Shown here piece by piece: positions 17,701 to 27,336 of a DNA stretch of 35,513 bases. The notes under the pieces were generated by a model. The model saw nothing but the letters and a program-made list of their open reading frames with translations, did no database searches and was not told where the DNA came from. Where the stretch lies: the NCBI GenBank assembly GCA_030620115.1, contig JAUXFG010000025.1, positions 1 to 35,513 on the forward strand, written 5' to 3'. How positions within the stretch are numbered: position 1 is the first letter of the stretch; the number at the start of each line of letters is the position of its first letter. This DNA comes from Candidatus Fermentibacterota bacterium (lineage in GTDB: Bacteria; JAFGKV01). The translations under genes and the position numbers were made by a program.

Positions 17701-17949
17701 ATGAAGCTCACCCCCACGGCTTTGAGACGGCTGCGGGGTCTGTTCCTGCTCGCGAGTCTCATCGCGGCTTCTGCAGGAGCGATTCTCGCGCTTCGTCTCG
17801 GCCGGCCATCTCTGGGCATAGCCTGTCTCACCGCGGCAGCCATCGGCCTAGCTATGGCGATCGCTGCCGCGGCACTCCAGACGTTCATTCACCAAGGCGC
17901 TAAGCGATCCTTCGATCCACGTAGGAACAAGCGGTTCAAGACACGTTAG
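17701..17949 (+). CDS. Small two-helix membrane protein
   Basis: An 82-residue hypothetical protein with two hydrophobic, alanine-rich segments (LFLLASLIAASAGAILAL and IACLTAAAIGLAMAIAAAAL) and a strongly basic C-terminus ending RRNKRFKTR. It begins 18 nt after the slipin stop and is probably the last gene of that operon. No family is recognised. The positive-inside rule would put both termini in the cytoplasm. The ribosome-binding site is weak, so confidence is moderate. Confidence 0.5.
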   Translation: MKLTPTALRRLRGLFLLASLIAASAGAILALRLGRPSLGIACLTAAAIGLAMAIAAAALQTFIHQGAKRSFDPRRNKRFKTR

Positions 17950-18186
17950 GGGAGCACGGGATCTTCGGAGCTGCAACTTGAATGTGCCATGAGCCACAAA
18001 CCCTTCCCCGAACTGGGGTTTGTGAAATGACCTGGGTAGGGGCATCCGCCAGCTGGCGGACCGTGCCCGGACAGATGTCTGCCTATACGTGCATTCCCCG
18101 CTTCTTCCCAATTCCTCAATCCCCCAAGCCCTCAATTCGCAATCCAGCATTCAAGCATTTCGCTTGTCTTCCCATCTCCTCATCTC

Positions 18187-18368
18187 CCCACCCAGATTCT
18201 TCGGTCACTCCGCTCCCTCAGAATGACACGTCTTGTCACGTCCAATACAAGCTATCTGAATCTCTGGAGGGACGTCCGCCAGCTGGCGGATCGCGTCCGT
18301 CGTTTCGAGCGTCAACGGCCATGACCAAGCATCAAAGATCCGACAACCGGCGGATGGCCCTCCATCAT
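18187..18368. repeat. Dispersed repeat, copy A (partner at 35248-35447)
   Basis: Two blocks are shared in order with the copy near the window end. The first (18187-18274) runs from CCCACCCAGATTCTTCGGTC to GGAGGGACG. The second (18307-18368) runs from GAGCGTCAA to CCTCCATCAT. The blocks are nearly identical between copies while the stretch between them differs. In this copy the insert begins with the palindrome TCCGCCAGCTGGCGGA. Confidence 0.8.
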
Positions 18369-18392
18369 CCCCACTTCGATGTTGATGTTGAA

Positions 18393-18416
18393 CGAATCCG
18401 CCAGCTGGCGGATTCG
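18393..18416. repeat. 24-bp perfect palindrome containing the 16-bp repeat
   Basis: The core TCCGCCAGCTGGCGGA is flanked by CGAA on the left and TTCG on the right, extending perfect self-complementarity to 24 bases. The other three copies of the core in this window lack a fully matching flank. Confidence 0.85.
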
Positions 18417-18667
18417 ATGTTTTCCTCTCCTCCCTCCTTCCTCCACAACAGCATATCAGATCCCATCCGTCTCATTCGACGTTCGACGTTCATACTCCCC
18501 GTCCCCCATCGACCGAAGATCGCAACAATTCTTCTTCGCGCCTTCGCGCCTTCTTGTCACGCCATAGCCCCGGTGCGAAGGCGGATGCGTGAGATTCCCA
18601 TCCCCAGATTGCCAGATTATAGATTTCAGATTCCAGATTTCACATTCTTCCTCCCCAATCTCCATCC

Positions 18668-20902
18668 ATGGATGCACGTTCAAGCCCGCGACCAGCGCTG
18701 AAGGCGTTTCTCATTCTCTCGACGGGAATGGCAATTGCGCACCAAAGCGCACTCTCCGTACTCTTGCTGACGCTTGGAACGATTGGACTCCTCTTTCGAC
18801 TTCCACTGCGACATCCCGATAAGCGTCTCCTCATTGGCTTGCTGCTGGCCGGGGCCGCGCTGGAACGAGGGCAAAGCTTGAGCCTGCCACCTGTCAATGC
18901 CGCCCTTCCTCCCCTGGGAATAGCATGTGGAACCATCACAAGACCAATCAGGCACTATCCCGAACATTGGGCGGCCGATCTCAGACTCATGACCTCGGAT
19001 CAACAGGATACGGATCTTCGACTTCGCATCCTTGCCCACAATACCGTGGCCCTTCCTCTCGAAGGTACCACTGCACGGGTTACGGGCCGATTCTCGCCGT
19101 TGAGACATCCCAGAAACCCCGGTGAAATCGCCTGGGATGCATCCCTGCACCGTCGTGGCGGCCTGGCCAGGCTCTGGGTCACGGAGATCGACAGCTCATT
19201 GATTCGGCCCGGCTCTCTATCCTCGGTTACAGTGGCTCTCCGAACAGACATAGGTCACACATTGCTGGATATCGTGGGGGGACAGGAGGGAATGCTCGCG
19301 CGTGCGATTCTCCTCGGTCTTCGCGACCGCATGGACCGTGAGATCTTGTCGTCGTTCAGGGAAGCCGGCATCGTTCATGTGCTGGCGGTCTCCGGGCTTC
19401 ATGTGGGAATAATCGCGGTCATGCTCGTGTACATCGGTACGCTGATTCTCCCTGGGTATCGTGCCCCCGCTCTTTTTGGACTGGTCGGATTGATAGGCTA
19501 TGTTTGTCTGGTCGGTGCATTTCCGTCGGTACTACGGGCAAGCGTCATGGCGGGAACTGTCCTGTTGGGAATTGTCCTTGGCAAGCGAGCCGATCCGGCA
19601 AACAGCGTGGGGATCGCCGGGCTCATTCTCCTGCTTCTCAAGCCTGAGTGGCTCTGGGAAGCGGGCTTCCAACTCTCCTTCGGCGCGACGCTGGGGATTC
19701 TCCTGCTCACTCCCAAGCTCACCCCTAATACTACCGGCCTGCCTCGAGCATTGCGATGGATCATCACTGCAGTGGCTGCTTCTCTCGGTGCACAGATCGG
19801 AATCCTTCCCGTTGTCCTCTATCATTTCCATCAGTGGCCGAGTTTCGGACTCTTGGCCAACCTCCCGGCAGTAGCGCTGATGACGGTGCTCCTCTGGGCA
19901 TCTGTGGCCACGATTCTCGCAAACGTGGTGTGGCATGAGTTGGCGCTTCTTGTTGGCGCGGTGACACGGGCCTCGGCCCATGCGCTGATTAAACTTGCCC
20001 GTGGGGTCTCCAACTTGCCGGGCTCCATCATCCAATGGGGCGATATCTCATGCTGGATCCTCTTGGCCGTCTGGGCCGTAGCCTTGGCTCTGCTTCTGGC
20101 GCGTCGAAAACGATTTGCAGTCTCCCTTGCAATCATAGTGACGTTGAACTGCTGGCTACTTTGGGGACTGCTGGATCCATGGGAGATGCGACAGAATCGC
20201 CTTTCGTTTCTCCATATCGACCACGGCAACTGCGTTGTCCTGGAATCGCAAGATCGGGATCTCACCGTCATCGACCCAGGAGCTCCCGGTAGGGCACGGT
20301 CTGCCTTCTATGCAGCCACGGACTATCTGCGTTTCCGCCGCATAAAGAGCTTTGACCAGTGCCTGACCACAAGCTCCAGAAGTCACCGTGCCGGCGCCGC
20401 CGGAGCTTTGGCTGCCGAGGGGTTGGTCCACCGACTGATAGGCCCTGCCACAGCATTCGGCGATAGCGGGGAACCGTCTACTCCCGCGCAATGCTGGACA
20501 GCCGTAGCCACGCCAATGATCTGTTCCGGATTCAAACTGATGCCCCTGGGGACCGCCACGAATGATCTCGACGGCCTTCTCATCGAAGCCCCCAACGGCA
20601 TCAGGGCGCTTCTTCTCGGAGAGCAGGGATGGCAGGCTGATGAAAGGCTCGCATCCATGTCGGTAGTGAAGGATATCGAAATTATCTACGTCGGCCCAAG
20701 GCGTACGGTTGGTCCCTCTCATCTCCTTCTCCGGCGCGCCCGACCAAAGCTGGTTGTGGTCGGCGGTGATGATGTGTTGGAGCCGGGAGCTCTCGGGAGG
20801 CTGAGTGCCTCAGGCTGTACGGTCCTGGAGACGACACGCGGCGCGATCGTCTTGGAATTCAATCGCTATCAGGTCACGTGGCGGCAACCCCAATGGTCTT
20901 GA
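18668..20902 (+). CDS. comEC: ComEC/Rec2-family DNA-uptake channel with degenerate MBL domain
   Basis: A 744-residue inner-membrane protein of the ComEC family, the channel for single-stranded DNA during natural transformation. The N-terminal DUF4131-type part (~20-190) has two hydrophobic helices and an OB-like region (TTARVTGRFSPLRHPRNPGE). The Competence domain (~215-480) has the signature FREAGIVHVLAVSGLHVGII and many helices. The C-terminal metallo-beta-lactamase-like part starts LSFLHIDHGNCVVLE. The usual H-x-H-x-D-H metal motif is missing: TTSSRSHRAGA stands at that place, so nuclease activity looks lost in this domain. It starts directly after the repeat spacer. Its TGA lies in the -35 box of the tRNA promoter. 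Confidence 0.88.
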   Translation: MDARSSPRPALKAFLILSTGMAIAHQSALSVLLLTLGTIGLLFRLPLRHPDKRLLIGLLLAGAALERGQSLSLPPVNAALPPLGIACGTITRPIRHYPEHWAADLRLMTSDQQDTDLRLRILAHNTVALPLEGTTARVTGRFSPLRHPRNPGEIAWDASLHRRGGLARLWVTEIDSSLIRPGSLSSVTVALRTDIGHTLLDIVGGQEGMLARAILLGLRDRMDREILSSFREAGIVHVLAVSGLHVGIIAVMLVYIGTLILPGYRAPALFGLVGLIGYVCLVGAFPSVLRASVMAGTVLLGIVLGKRADPANSVGIAGLILLLLKPEWLWEAGFQLSFGATLGILLLTPKLTPNTTGLPRALRWIITAVAASLGAQIGILPVVLYHFHQWPSFGLLANLPAVALMTVLLWASVATILANVVWHELALLVGAVTRASAHALIKLARGVSNLPGSIIQWGDISCWILLAVWAVALALLLARRKRFAVSLAIIVTLNCWLLWGLLDPWEMRQNRLSFLHIDHGNCVVLESQDRDLTVIDPGAPGRARSAFYAATDYLRFRRIKSFDQCLTTSSRSHRAGAAGALAAEGLVHRLIGPATAFGDSGEPSTPAQCWTAVATPMICSGFKLMPLGTATNDLDGLLIEAPNGIRALLLGEQGWQADERLASMSVVKDIEIIYVGPRRTVGPSHLLLRRARPKLVVVGGDDVLEPGALGRLSASGCTVLETTRGAIVLEFNRYQVTWRQPQWS

Positions 20903-20927
20903 CGCCGGCCAAGACCACGCCTATACT
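20899..20927 (+). promoter_or_regulatory. Sigma-70 promoter of the tRNA-Gly-tRNA-Cys unit
   Basis: TTGACG (20899-20904), exactly 17 bases, then TATACT (20922-20927). Both hexamers match the consensus at 5 of 6 positions. The -35 box includes the comEC stop codon, and the first tRNA begins 22 nt after the -10 box. Confidence 0.85.
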
Positions 20928-20948
20928 TGCCGAGCAACTAGGTCCCAT

Positions 20949-21024
20949 GCGGGAGTGGCTCAGTTGGTAGAGCTCCACGTTGCCAACGTGGTTGTCGCGG
21001 GTTCGAGTCCCGTCTCCCGCTCCA
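20949..21024 (+). tRNA. tRNA-Gly (GCC)
   Basis: Complete cloverleaf. The acceptor stem GCGGGAG/CTCCCGC is perfect, D-arm GCTC...GAGC, anticodon stem CCACG/CGTGG with loop TTGCCAA (anticodon GCC at 20982-20984), T-loop TTCGAGT. CCA is encoded (21022-21024). Confidence 0.97.
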
Positions 21025-21028
21025 GTAC

Positions 21029-21102
21029 GGCGGCATGGCCAAGTGGTAAGGCAGAGGACTGCAAATCCTTTACCCCCGGTTCGAATCCGGGTGCCGCCTC
21101 CA
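21029..21102 (+). tRNA. tRNA-Cys (GCA)
   Basis: Complete cloverleaf. Acceptor GGCGGCA/TGCCGCC, anticodon loop CTGCAAA with anticodon GCA (21061-21063), T-arm CCCGG-TTCGAAT-CCGGG, discriminator T and encoded CCA (21100-21102). It lies 4 nt after tRNA-Gly, so both are processed from one transcript. Confidence 0.97.
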
Positions 21103-21484
21103 CCATCCTCTTGCTTCTCCGTTCTCCACCCCGGATATCATCCCGGCCCATGAAGAAATGTTTTCAATTAGGGTTCGCGCAGCATGACCAGTTCCTTCAC
21201 CTGTCATTGCGAGAAGCACTGCGACGAAGCAATCTCATATCAAGAACGAGATTGTTTCGCTGGCGCTCGCAATGACTGAGGACCACGGAGGCGTATCCTC
21301 TGCGATACGGCGAGGAGGCTGAAGAAGTCCGCCAGCTGGCGGAAAGCAGGCAGCCCCGCGCAGTACGCGGGGCTACCGCACTCCAAAGGGGGAAACGAGA
21401 AGATTGGCGAGAGATCCGCGCTATAGATGTGATGCCAAAAGGTGAAGTTACTCCTGCGCGAACCCTGAACCCTGAACCCATAAG
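21103..21484. repeat. Gene-free spacer rich in palindromic elements
   Basis: Between tRNA-Cys and the groEL terminator no gene is seen. It holds the GTCATTGCGAG-type inverted element (21203-21276), the phrase GGCGTATCCTCTG (21290-21302) shared with 8943-8955, one copy of TCCGCCAGCTGGCGGA (21328-21343), and a hairpin AGCCCCGCG-cagta-CGCGGGGCT (21352-21374). Confidence 0.75.
21203..21276. repeat. GTCATTGCGAG...CTCGCAATGAC palindromic repeat element
   Basis: A 74-bp inverted element with ends GTCATTGCGAG and CTCGCAATGAC and inner arms GAAGCAATCTC / GAGATTGTTTC. Elements with these ends are common intergenic palindromes in many bacterial genomes, resembling non-autonomous mobile or REP-like units. 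Confidence 0.8.
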
Positions 21485-21523
21485 AAACGCCGGACTGCGT
21501 CCTATCCCGCAGTCCGGCGTTTT
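21485..21523. terminator. Bidirectional rho-independent terminator downstream of groEL
   Basis: A 14-bp perfect stem: AAACGCCGGACTGC (21485-21498) pairs with GCAGTCCGGCGTTT (21509-21522) across a 10-nt loop. The A-rich and T-rich ends let it act on both strands. It lies 36 nt beyond the groEL stop (- strand) and would also stop readthrough from the tRNA side. Confidence 0.85.
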
Positions 21524-21558
21524 CAGATGCGGTACGGTGACCGCTTTCTCTTATGGTA

Positions 21559-23205
<1,647 letters not shown>

Positions 23206-23250
23206 CTATATCAGGTTTCAACTTCACTGTTCGTGGGGAAACGAGGAATC

Positions 23251-23532
23251 CTACAGAATCGCCAGGATATCGCTTTCCCGCATGATCATGTACTCTTCAT
23301 CGTCGATGGTCACCTCGGTCCCTGCGTACTTCCCGTAGAGGACCTTGTCGCCAATCTTTACTTCCATCTCCTCGCGCTTGCCCTCAACCATCTTGCCGGG
23401 GCCTACTGCGATGATCTCGCCCTGCTGCGGCTTCTCCTTCGCGGTATCCGGTATGATGATGCTTCCCTTCTTCTCCTCTTGGGTCTCCGAGGGCTTGACG
23501 ATTACGCGGTCTGCCAGCGGTTTTACGTTCAC
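23251..23532 (-). CDS. groS: Co-chaperonin GroES (Hsp10)
   Basis: The 93-residue lid of the GroEL chamber. [20 protein letters not shown] is the family N-terminus, [20 protein letters not shown] is the mobile loop and [10 protein letters not shown] follows; the sequence ends [16 protein letters not shown]. Translation starts at GTG 23532, preceded by AAGGAGG at a good distance. It is the first gene of the groESL operon, with CIRCE and promoter about 130-200 bp upstream. Confidence 0.98.
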   Translation of the reverse strand: MNVKPLADRVIVKPSETQEEKKGSIIIPDTAKEKPQQGEIIAVGPGKMVEGKREEMEVKIGDKVLYGKYAGTEVTIDDEEYMIMRESDILAIL

Positions 23533-23661
23533 TATTCTTCCTCCTTAGTGTGCGCCTGCGCCTTGCAGGTCTTCCGCTGAGATCCTTGCACTCACACCGG
23601 CCTTTGCTGCCTTATCATGAATCCGATAATGGTGGCCGGCCTTACTATCATGTGAGTCGCC

Positions 23662-23687
23662 TTAGCACTCTATTCCGTAAGTGCTAA
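23662..23687 (-). promoter_or_regulatory. CIRCE operator (HrcA-binding site), slightly variant
   Basis: TTAGCACTC and a TTAGCACTT-type partner face each other upstream of groES. The consensus is TTAGCACTC-N9-GAGTGCTAA; here the right arm reads AAGTGCTAA and the total length is 26 instead of 27, so one spacer base is missing. Arms extend to a perfect 12-bp inverted repeat (23658-23669 and 23680-23691). A third half-site TTAGCACC follows at 23692-23699. HrcA itself is not encoded in the window. Confidence 0.85.
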
Positions 23688-23700
23688 GGCGTTAGCACCA

Positions 23701-23729
23701 AATATAATGCATAGAAACCCGTAGCGCAA
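23701..23729 (-). promoter_or_regulatory. groESL sigma-70-type promoter
   Basis: On the - strand, TTGCGC (23729-23724) and TATATT (23706-23701) are 17 nt apart. The -10 matches at 5 of 6 positions, the -35 only at 3. Transcription would start close to or in the CIRCE repeat, the usual place for HrcA repression. The + strand has a perfect TATAAT at 23703-23708 on the same bases but no good -35. Confidence 0.6.
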
Positions 23730-23859
23730 GGGAAGGTTCCGCCGGGTTGTCGCTGTCCTCTGCCATGAAAGCGGAGACAGCCGCGGAACCGACGCAGTAT
23801 ATTCCGGCGCGCTACTGGGCAACGAGCAGTACTCGCCTTGATGCAGAGAAGGGAAAAAC

Positions 23860-24870
23860 ATGGAAAAGGCAATCACCTCGAGGGAAGAACTCCGACATGC
23901 GGTGAGCGGATACAAGGCAGCTCGCGTGATCCAGGTTGCGGCCAAGATGAGGATCTTTTCCCATACTACCGAGGCGGTGACAGCGCAGCATGTTTCCCAG
24001 GCGGCCTCAGTAAGCATCCGCGGCGCAGAGCTGCTCCTGGATGCTCTGGCCGCACTGGGGCTCTTGGTCAAAAGGAACAACTGGTACCAGAATACCAAAC
24101 TGGCCGCCCAGTACTTGACCACGGAAACACACGGGAGTTTGCTCCACGCCATCGATCATTCAGAGCGGCTTTATCGGCGTTGGGCTAAGCTCCAGGAGAC
24201 GGTCAGATCCGGTATGCCGATTCGTGATGCATCCGCCGATGCCCCTACAGAGAGAGAGATCTCTCGGGCGTTCACGCAGGCAATACACACGCATAGCTCG
24301 CAGCGAGCACAACGGATTGTTGATGCCCTCGATCTGACGGAGATCCGATTTGTGGTAGATATTGGTGGCGGCGCAGGTTCCTACTTGATCGCGCTTAGTG
24401 AGAGAATTCCCCAGATGGAGGGTATCCTCATCGACCATGCATCTACTCTGGAAGCAGCGAGAGACATTCTTGCCAGCGCCGGCATGCTCGGCAATGTCCG
24501 GCTTGAAGAGATGGACATCTTCTCGGAAGAAGAGAAGCCATTCGCAGAGAATGCCGATCTCGCAATTCTCTCCAACATTCTGCACATCGAGGGGCCCGAG
24601 GCCAATATCCGGCTTCTGCACCGTATCCGCAGTTCTCTCCACGACAATGGCCGGCTCCTTATCTTGGAATTCCTGATGGACGAGAGCGCCACGGAACCGA
24701 TAAACTATGCACTCTTCGGCATCAATATGCTCGTGAACACCGAGCGCGGCCGTGCGTGGAGGGCCGTGGATGTGGAGGATTGGCTCCTCAAGACAGGCTT
24801 TGGTTCCATCACATCGCTGCCTGGCAGTACTGACACAGAGGCATGGGTAGTCGAATGCAGCACGGGCTGA
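23860..24870 (+). CDS. SAM-dependent methyltransferase (O-methyltransferase family 2-like)
   Basis: A 336-residue class I methyltransferase with an N-terminal winged-helix dimerisation domain (~10-100: GYKAARVIQVAAKMRIFSH, SIRGAELLLDALAALGLL), as in plant-type O-methyltransferases and their bacterial relatives. The catalytic domain carries the SAM-binding motif VVDIGGGAGSYLIALSERIP (~165-184), then LILEFLMDE and NMLVNTERGRAW. Family members methylate hydroxyl groups on small molecules; the substrate here is unknown. It is transcribed divergently from groESL and is followed 24 nt later by the MBL-fold hydrolase, probably in one operon. Confidence 0.85.
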   Translation: MEKAITSREELRHAVSGYKAARVIQVAAKMRIFSHTTEAVTAQHVSQAASVSIRGAELLLDALAALGLLVKRNNWYQNTKLAAQYLTTETHGSLLHAIDHSERLYRRWAKLQETVRSGMPIRDASADAPTEREISRAFTQAIHTHSSQRAQRIVDALDLTEIRFVVDIGGGAGSYLIALSERIPQMEGILIDHASTLEAARDILASAGMLGNVRLEEMDIFSEEEKPFAENADLAILSNILHIEGPEANIRLLHRIRSSLHDNGRLLILEFLMDESATEPINYALFGINMLVNTERGRAWRAVDVEDWLLKTGFGSITSLPGSTDTEAWVVECSTG

Positions 24871-24894
24871 GGATGAATAATGAAGGAGGATTCA

Positions 24895-25734
24895 ATGGAA
24901 CTCACGGTGCTTGTCGACAACAATACCATCATTGACCGCTACTTCCTCGGCGAACCAGGGGTATGCTATCTCCTCGAGGAGGATGGCAAACGGATCCTAT
25001 TCGACACTGGCTACTCCAACGCTTTTCTCATCAATGCACACAAGATGGGTATTAACCTGCTCCATCTAGACTATGTGGTGCTCTCGCACGGGCATCTCGA
25101 TCATACCTGGGGGCTTGATTCACTCATCAGAATGCGGACCGAGGCAAGCATCGAGGGCTCTCAGCTCAAGCGCCCCGAGCTTGTGGCGCATCCAACTGTA
25201 TTCGTTTCCAAATCGCTTGAAGACGTTCCTGAGGCCGGGTCAATGCTGTCTGAAGAAAAGCTCTCTCGGCACTTCCGGTTGTCTCTCTCGAAAACCCCGG
25301 CGTGGCTCACTGAACGCCTGGTCTTCCTGGGTGAGATCGAACGACTTCTCGATTTTGAAGCTTCCGGGCCCATGGGTCAAATTGGATCCGGTTCGGGAAT
25401 AGAGGAAGACTACCTGCTGGATGACTCAGGCCTTGCGTACCGATCTGATGATGGACTGGTGATTATCGTTGGCTGCAGCCATGCGGGAATCTGCAATATC
25501 ACCGAACAGGCCAAAAGGATCTGCCAAGAAGAAAGGGTGGTGGACATCATTGGCGGCCTCCACCTGCTGAATCCTTCCCGGAAGAGACTCGAGCACACGG
25601 TCCAATACCTCAAGGCATTGAATCTCAAGTCCTTTCACCCATGTCACTGCACAGACCTTGCCTCCAAAATCGCCCTCTCCGAAGCAGCTCCTCTGAAAGA
25701 GGTGGGCGTAGGATTGAGGATCCACTGGCACTAG
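24895..25734 (+). CDS. MBL-fold metallohydrolase, DHPPP-synthase-like
   Basis: A 279-residue metallo-beta-lactamase-fold protein of the group around the archaeal enzyme that makes 7,8-dihydropterin-6-methyl phosphate-type products (COG1237-like). The metal motif LSHGHLDHTWGL (H-x-H-x-D-H) is intact, GCSHAGICNI supplies the next histidine, and HPCHCTD near the end the last one. The start is ATG 24895: AAGGAGG (24883-24889) lies 5 nt upstream, whereas the ATG at 24880 would place this Shine-Dalgarno inside the gene. It follows the methyltransferase closely. The true reaction in bacteria is not established. Confidence 0.85.
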   Translation: MELTVLVDNNTIIDRYFLGEPGVCYLLEEDGKRILFDTGYSNAFLINAHKMGINLLHLDYVVLSHGHLDHTWGLDSLIRMRTEASIEGSQLKRPELVAHPTVFVSKSLEDVPEAGSMLSEEKLSRHFRLSLSKTPAWLTERLVFLGEIERLLDFEASGPMGQIGSGSGIEEDYLLDDSGLAYRSDDGLVIIVGCSHAGICNITEQAKRICQEERVVDIIGGLHLLNPSRKRLEHTVQYLKALNLKSFHPCHCTDLASKIALSEAAPLKEVGVGLRIHWH

Positions 25735-25871
25735 CCAATACCCCACGAGTCGGGTTTGCCGCGGCTGCTTAACCCTGCTATTCCACGAATCAAATCAGTT
25801 ATCTCGTGGCGGACGCATGACAAGGCCGTAGGGGGACGGCATGCCGTGCCCGATGATGAAGCCGTGCTCGC

Positions 25872-27101
25872 TCAACGCGCCACCACAAGTAGCGTAATAT
25901 CATCGGATTGCTCGGTACAGGAAGAGAATCGGCACACTGACCGGTAAATCCGCTGAATGATCTCCTCGGGTTCCCCACTCCGATGTCGCCGTACCAACCG
26001 CTCCAACCGACGTAGGTCGTACATCTCGCCTTGTCGATTCTCAGCCTCGACGACACCGTCGCTGTACAGGACAAGACGATCCCCTTCTACAAATGCGACA
26101 GTCCGTGTCTCGCGGGGAAGATCCGGCATGGTCGCCAAAGGGAGTCCTGTGGATTCGAGGTATTCTATCTCCCCGCTTTTATGCACCAATAGCATCTGAT
26201 TATGGCCCGCGCTCGCATAGCGCAGTACTCCGTCGTGGAATGAGCCGATAAACATTGTAATGAAGAGCCCAGGCGGCATGATATTCGCGAGATGCCGATC
26301 CAGAATCCCCATCTCATCCATGGGATCCTTGCCTTGATCGGCCAAGAAGTGAATGAGACTCGATAGACCGGCCATCCAGAGTGCGGCCCCTGGCCCTTTT
26401 CCGCTCACGTCCCCCACGAGCACACAGTAGCCGTTTGCCACAGCAAAACCATCGTAGATATCCCCACCCATCTGGCGTGCCGGCCGATTGAAGCCCGCAA
26501 TACGCACGCCCGGCGGTGGATCAAACTGATGGGGCAACATTTTCTGTTGGAAAGCCTCTGCCACGGCCAGCTCCATCTGCATACGGCGCTTCTCCAAGGC
26601 CACTGCGTGCATCTGGCTCTTCTTCATGGCAAGGCTGGCAATGAGTGAGAACCCTTCCAATAGCTCTTGATCCCCTCTGCTGAAACGGCCACCCCGGGTA
26701 TGGTTCAGGACCTGCAACGTACCAATCACCTGGTTGCCGACGCGGAGTGGCACCGAGAGATATCCCCGCGTAGGAACACCTGTCTGCTTGGCCACTCCCG
26801 CATAATGCCGCGGGTCCTTGGTTATATCCTCCAGGTTCACCGATTTCCCTTCCCGCGCGACCCAGCCGGCAACACCCACGCCGAGGGGAAAGTGGATCTT
26901 CTTCTCCATCTGGGACGGAAGATTTGTGGAGGCTGCCATTTCGAGACGCTTGAGTCTTCTGTTGACCATGAACAACGAAGCGGCATCTGCGTCCAGCAGT
27001 TTCTTGGCAGATTCCATGATCTCTACGATAACTCGCGCAAAATCATTCTCGTGCAGCACACATCGTATTGCTTCCAATAGGGCCTGGCTCCGTGGATTCA
27101 T
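25872..27101 (-). CDS. GAF domain PP2C-type serine phosphatase (RsbU/SpoIIE-like)
   Basis: A 409-residue signalling phosphatase. An N-terminal GAF sensor domain spans ~10-170 (DADAASLFMVNRRLKRLEMA, GVGVAGWVAREG, GYLSVPLRVGNQVIGTLQVL). The PPM/PP2C domain follows: MGGDIYDGF, VGDVSGKGPGAALWMA, YASAGHNQMLL, LYSDGVVEAEN and DDITLLVV, so all metal-binding aspartates are present. Such proteins dephosphorylate anti-sigma-factor antagonists in partner-switching pathways. No antagonist or anti-sigma gene is adjacent. ATG 27101 with GGAGGAG directly upstream is the likely start; the TTG at 27113 overlaps that Shine-Dalgarno. Confidence 0.93.
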   Translation of the reverse strand: MNPRSQALLEAIRCVLHENDFARVIVEIMESAKKLLDADAASLFMVNRRLKRLEMAASTNLPSQMEKKIHFPLGVGVAGWVAREGKSVNLEDITKDPRHYAGVAKQTGVPTRGYLSVPLRVGNQVIGTLQVLNHTRGGRFSRGDQELLEGFSLIASLAMKKSQMHAVALEKRRMQMELAVAEAFQQKMLPHQFDPPPGVRIAGFNRPARQMGGDIYDGFAVANGYCVLVGDVSGKGPGAALWMAGLSSLIHFLADQGKDPMDEMGILDRHLANIMPPGLFITMFIGSFHDGVLRYASAGHNQMLLVHKSGEIEYLESTGLPLATMPDLPRETRTVAFVEGDRLVLYSDGVVEAENRQGEMYDLRRLERLVRRHRSGEPEEIIQRIYRSVCRFSSCTEQSDDITLLVVAR

Positions 27102-27232
27102 CAGCTCCTCCAAGATCTTGCCCCCTCAGACCTCACCTGAACGTGATCCGGATATGAGCACCTATGCAACGCGGTTATCTTCGTCAACCTTCACATTGCC
27201 ACACCTCCGCGTAAAAGAACGGACAGATTCGC

Positions 27233-27336
27233 TGATACCTCTCCTGCCCTTGCCCGGCCTCATCCCCTTCGTTTTTTCGTATCAGGCGCGAGAAAAGCAA
27301 TCTGATTAAGTTTCTGCGCATATACTTAAATAGTTT
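27233..27336. repeat. Direct repeat DR1 (left boundary of accessory island)
   Basis: A 104-bp segment repeated in the same orientation at 34026-34130 with roughly 90% identity by eye. The last 34 bases (27303-27336) are identical in both copies and contain an inverted repeat TTAAGT-N12-ACTTAA. It lies upstream of the PP2C gene, so it may hold that gene's promoter, or mark an old recombination site. Confidence 0.75.

Larger units (their letters stand above)
17950..18667. repeat. 718-bp spacer built of dispersed repeats
   Basis: No gene is supported here; open frames through it are repeat-derived. It contains three exact copies of the 16-bp palindrome TCCGCCAGCTGGCGGA (18045-18060, 18275-18290, 18397-18412). 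It also has a long repeat (18187-18368) shared with 35248-35447, C-rich phrases resembling those at 5271 and the window end, and an AT-richer near-tandem (ATTGCCAGATTATAGATTTC, then ATTCCAGATTTCAC, ~18607-18645). It separates the slipin operon from comEC. Confidence 0.75.

Noticed and set aside
17982-18701. 239-codon frame upstream of comEC
   Set aside because: It is made of dispersed spacer repeats and palindromes, has no family, and its end overlaps comEC in another frame.
20805-21275. 156-codon frame across both tRNAs (and 20960-21151 on the - strand)
   Set aside because: It reads through the two tRNA genes and gives the well-known spurious AWPSGKAEDCKS-type peptide from tRNA-Cys.
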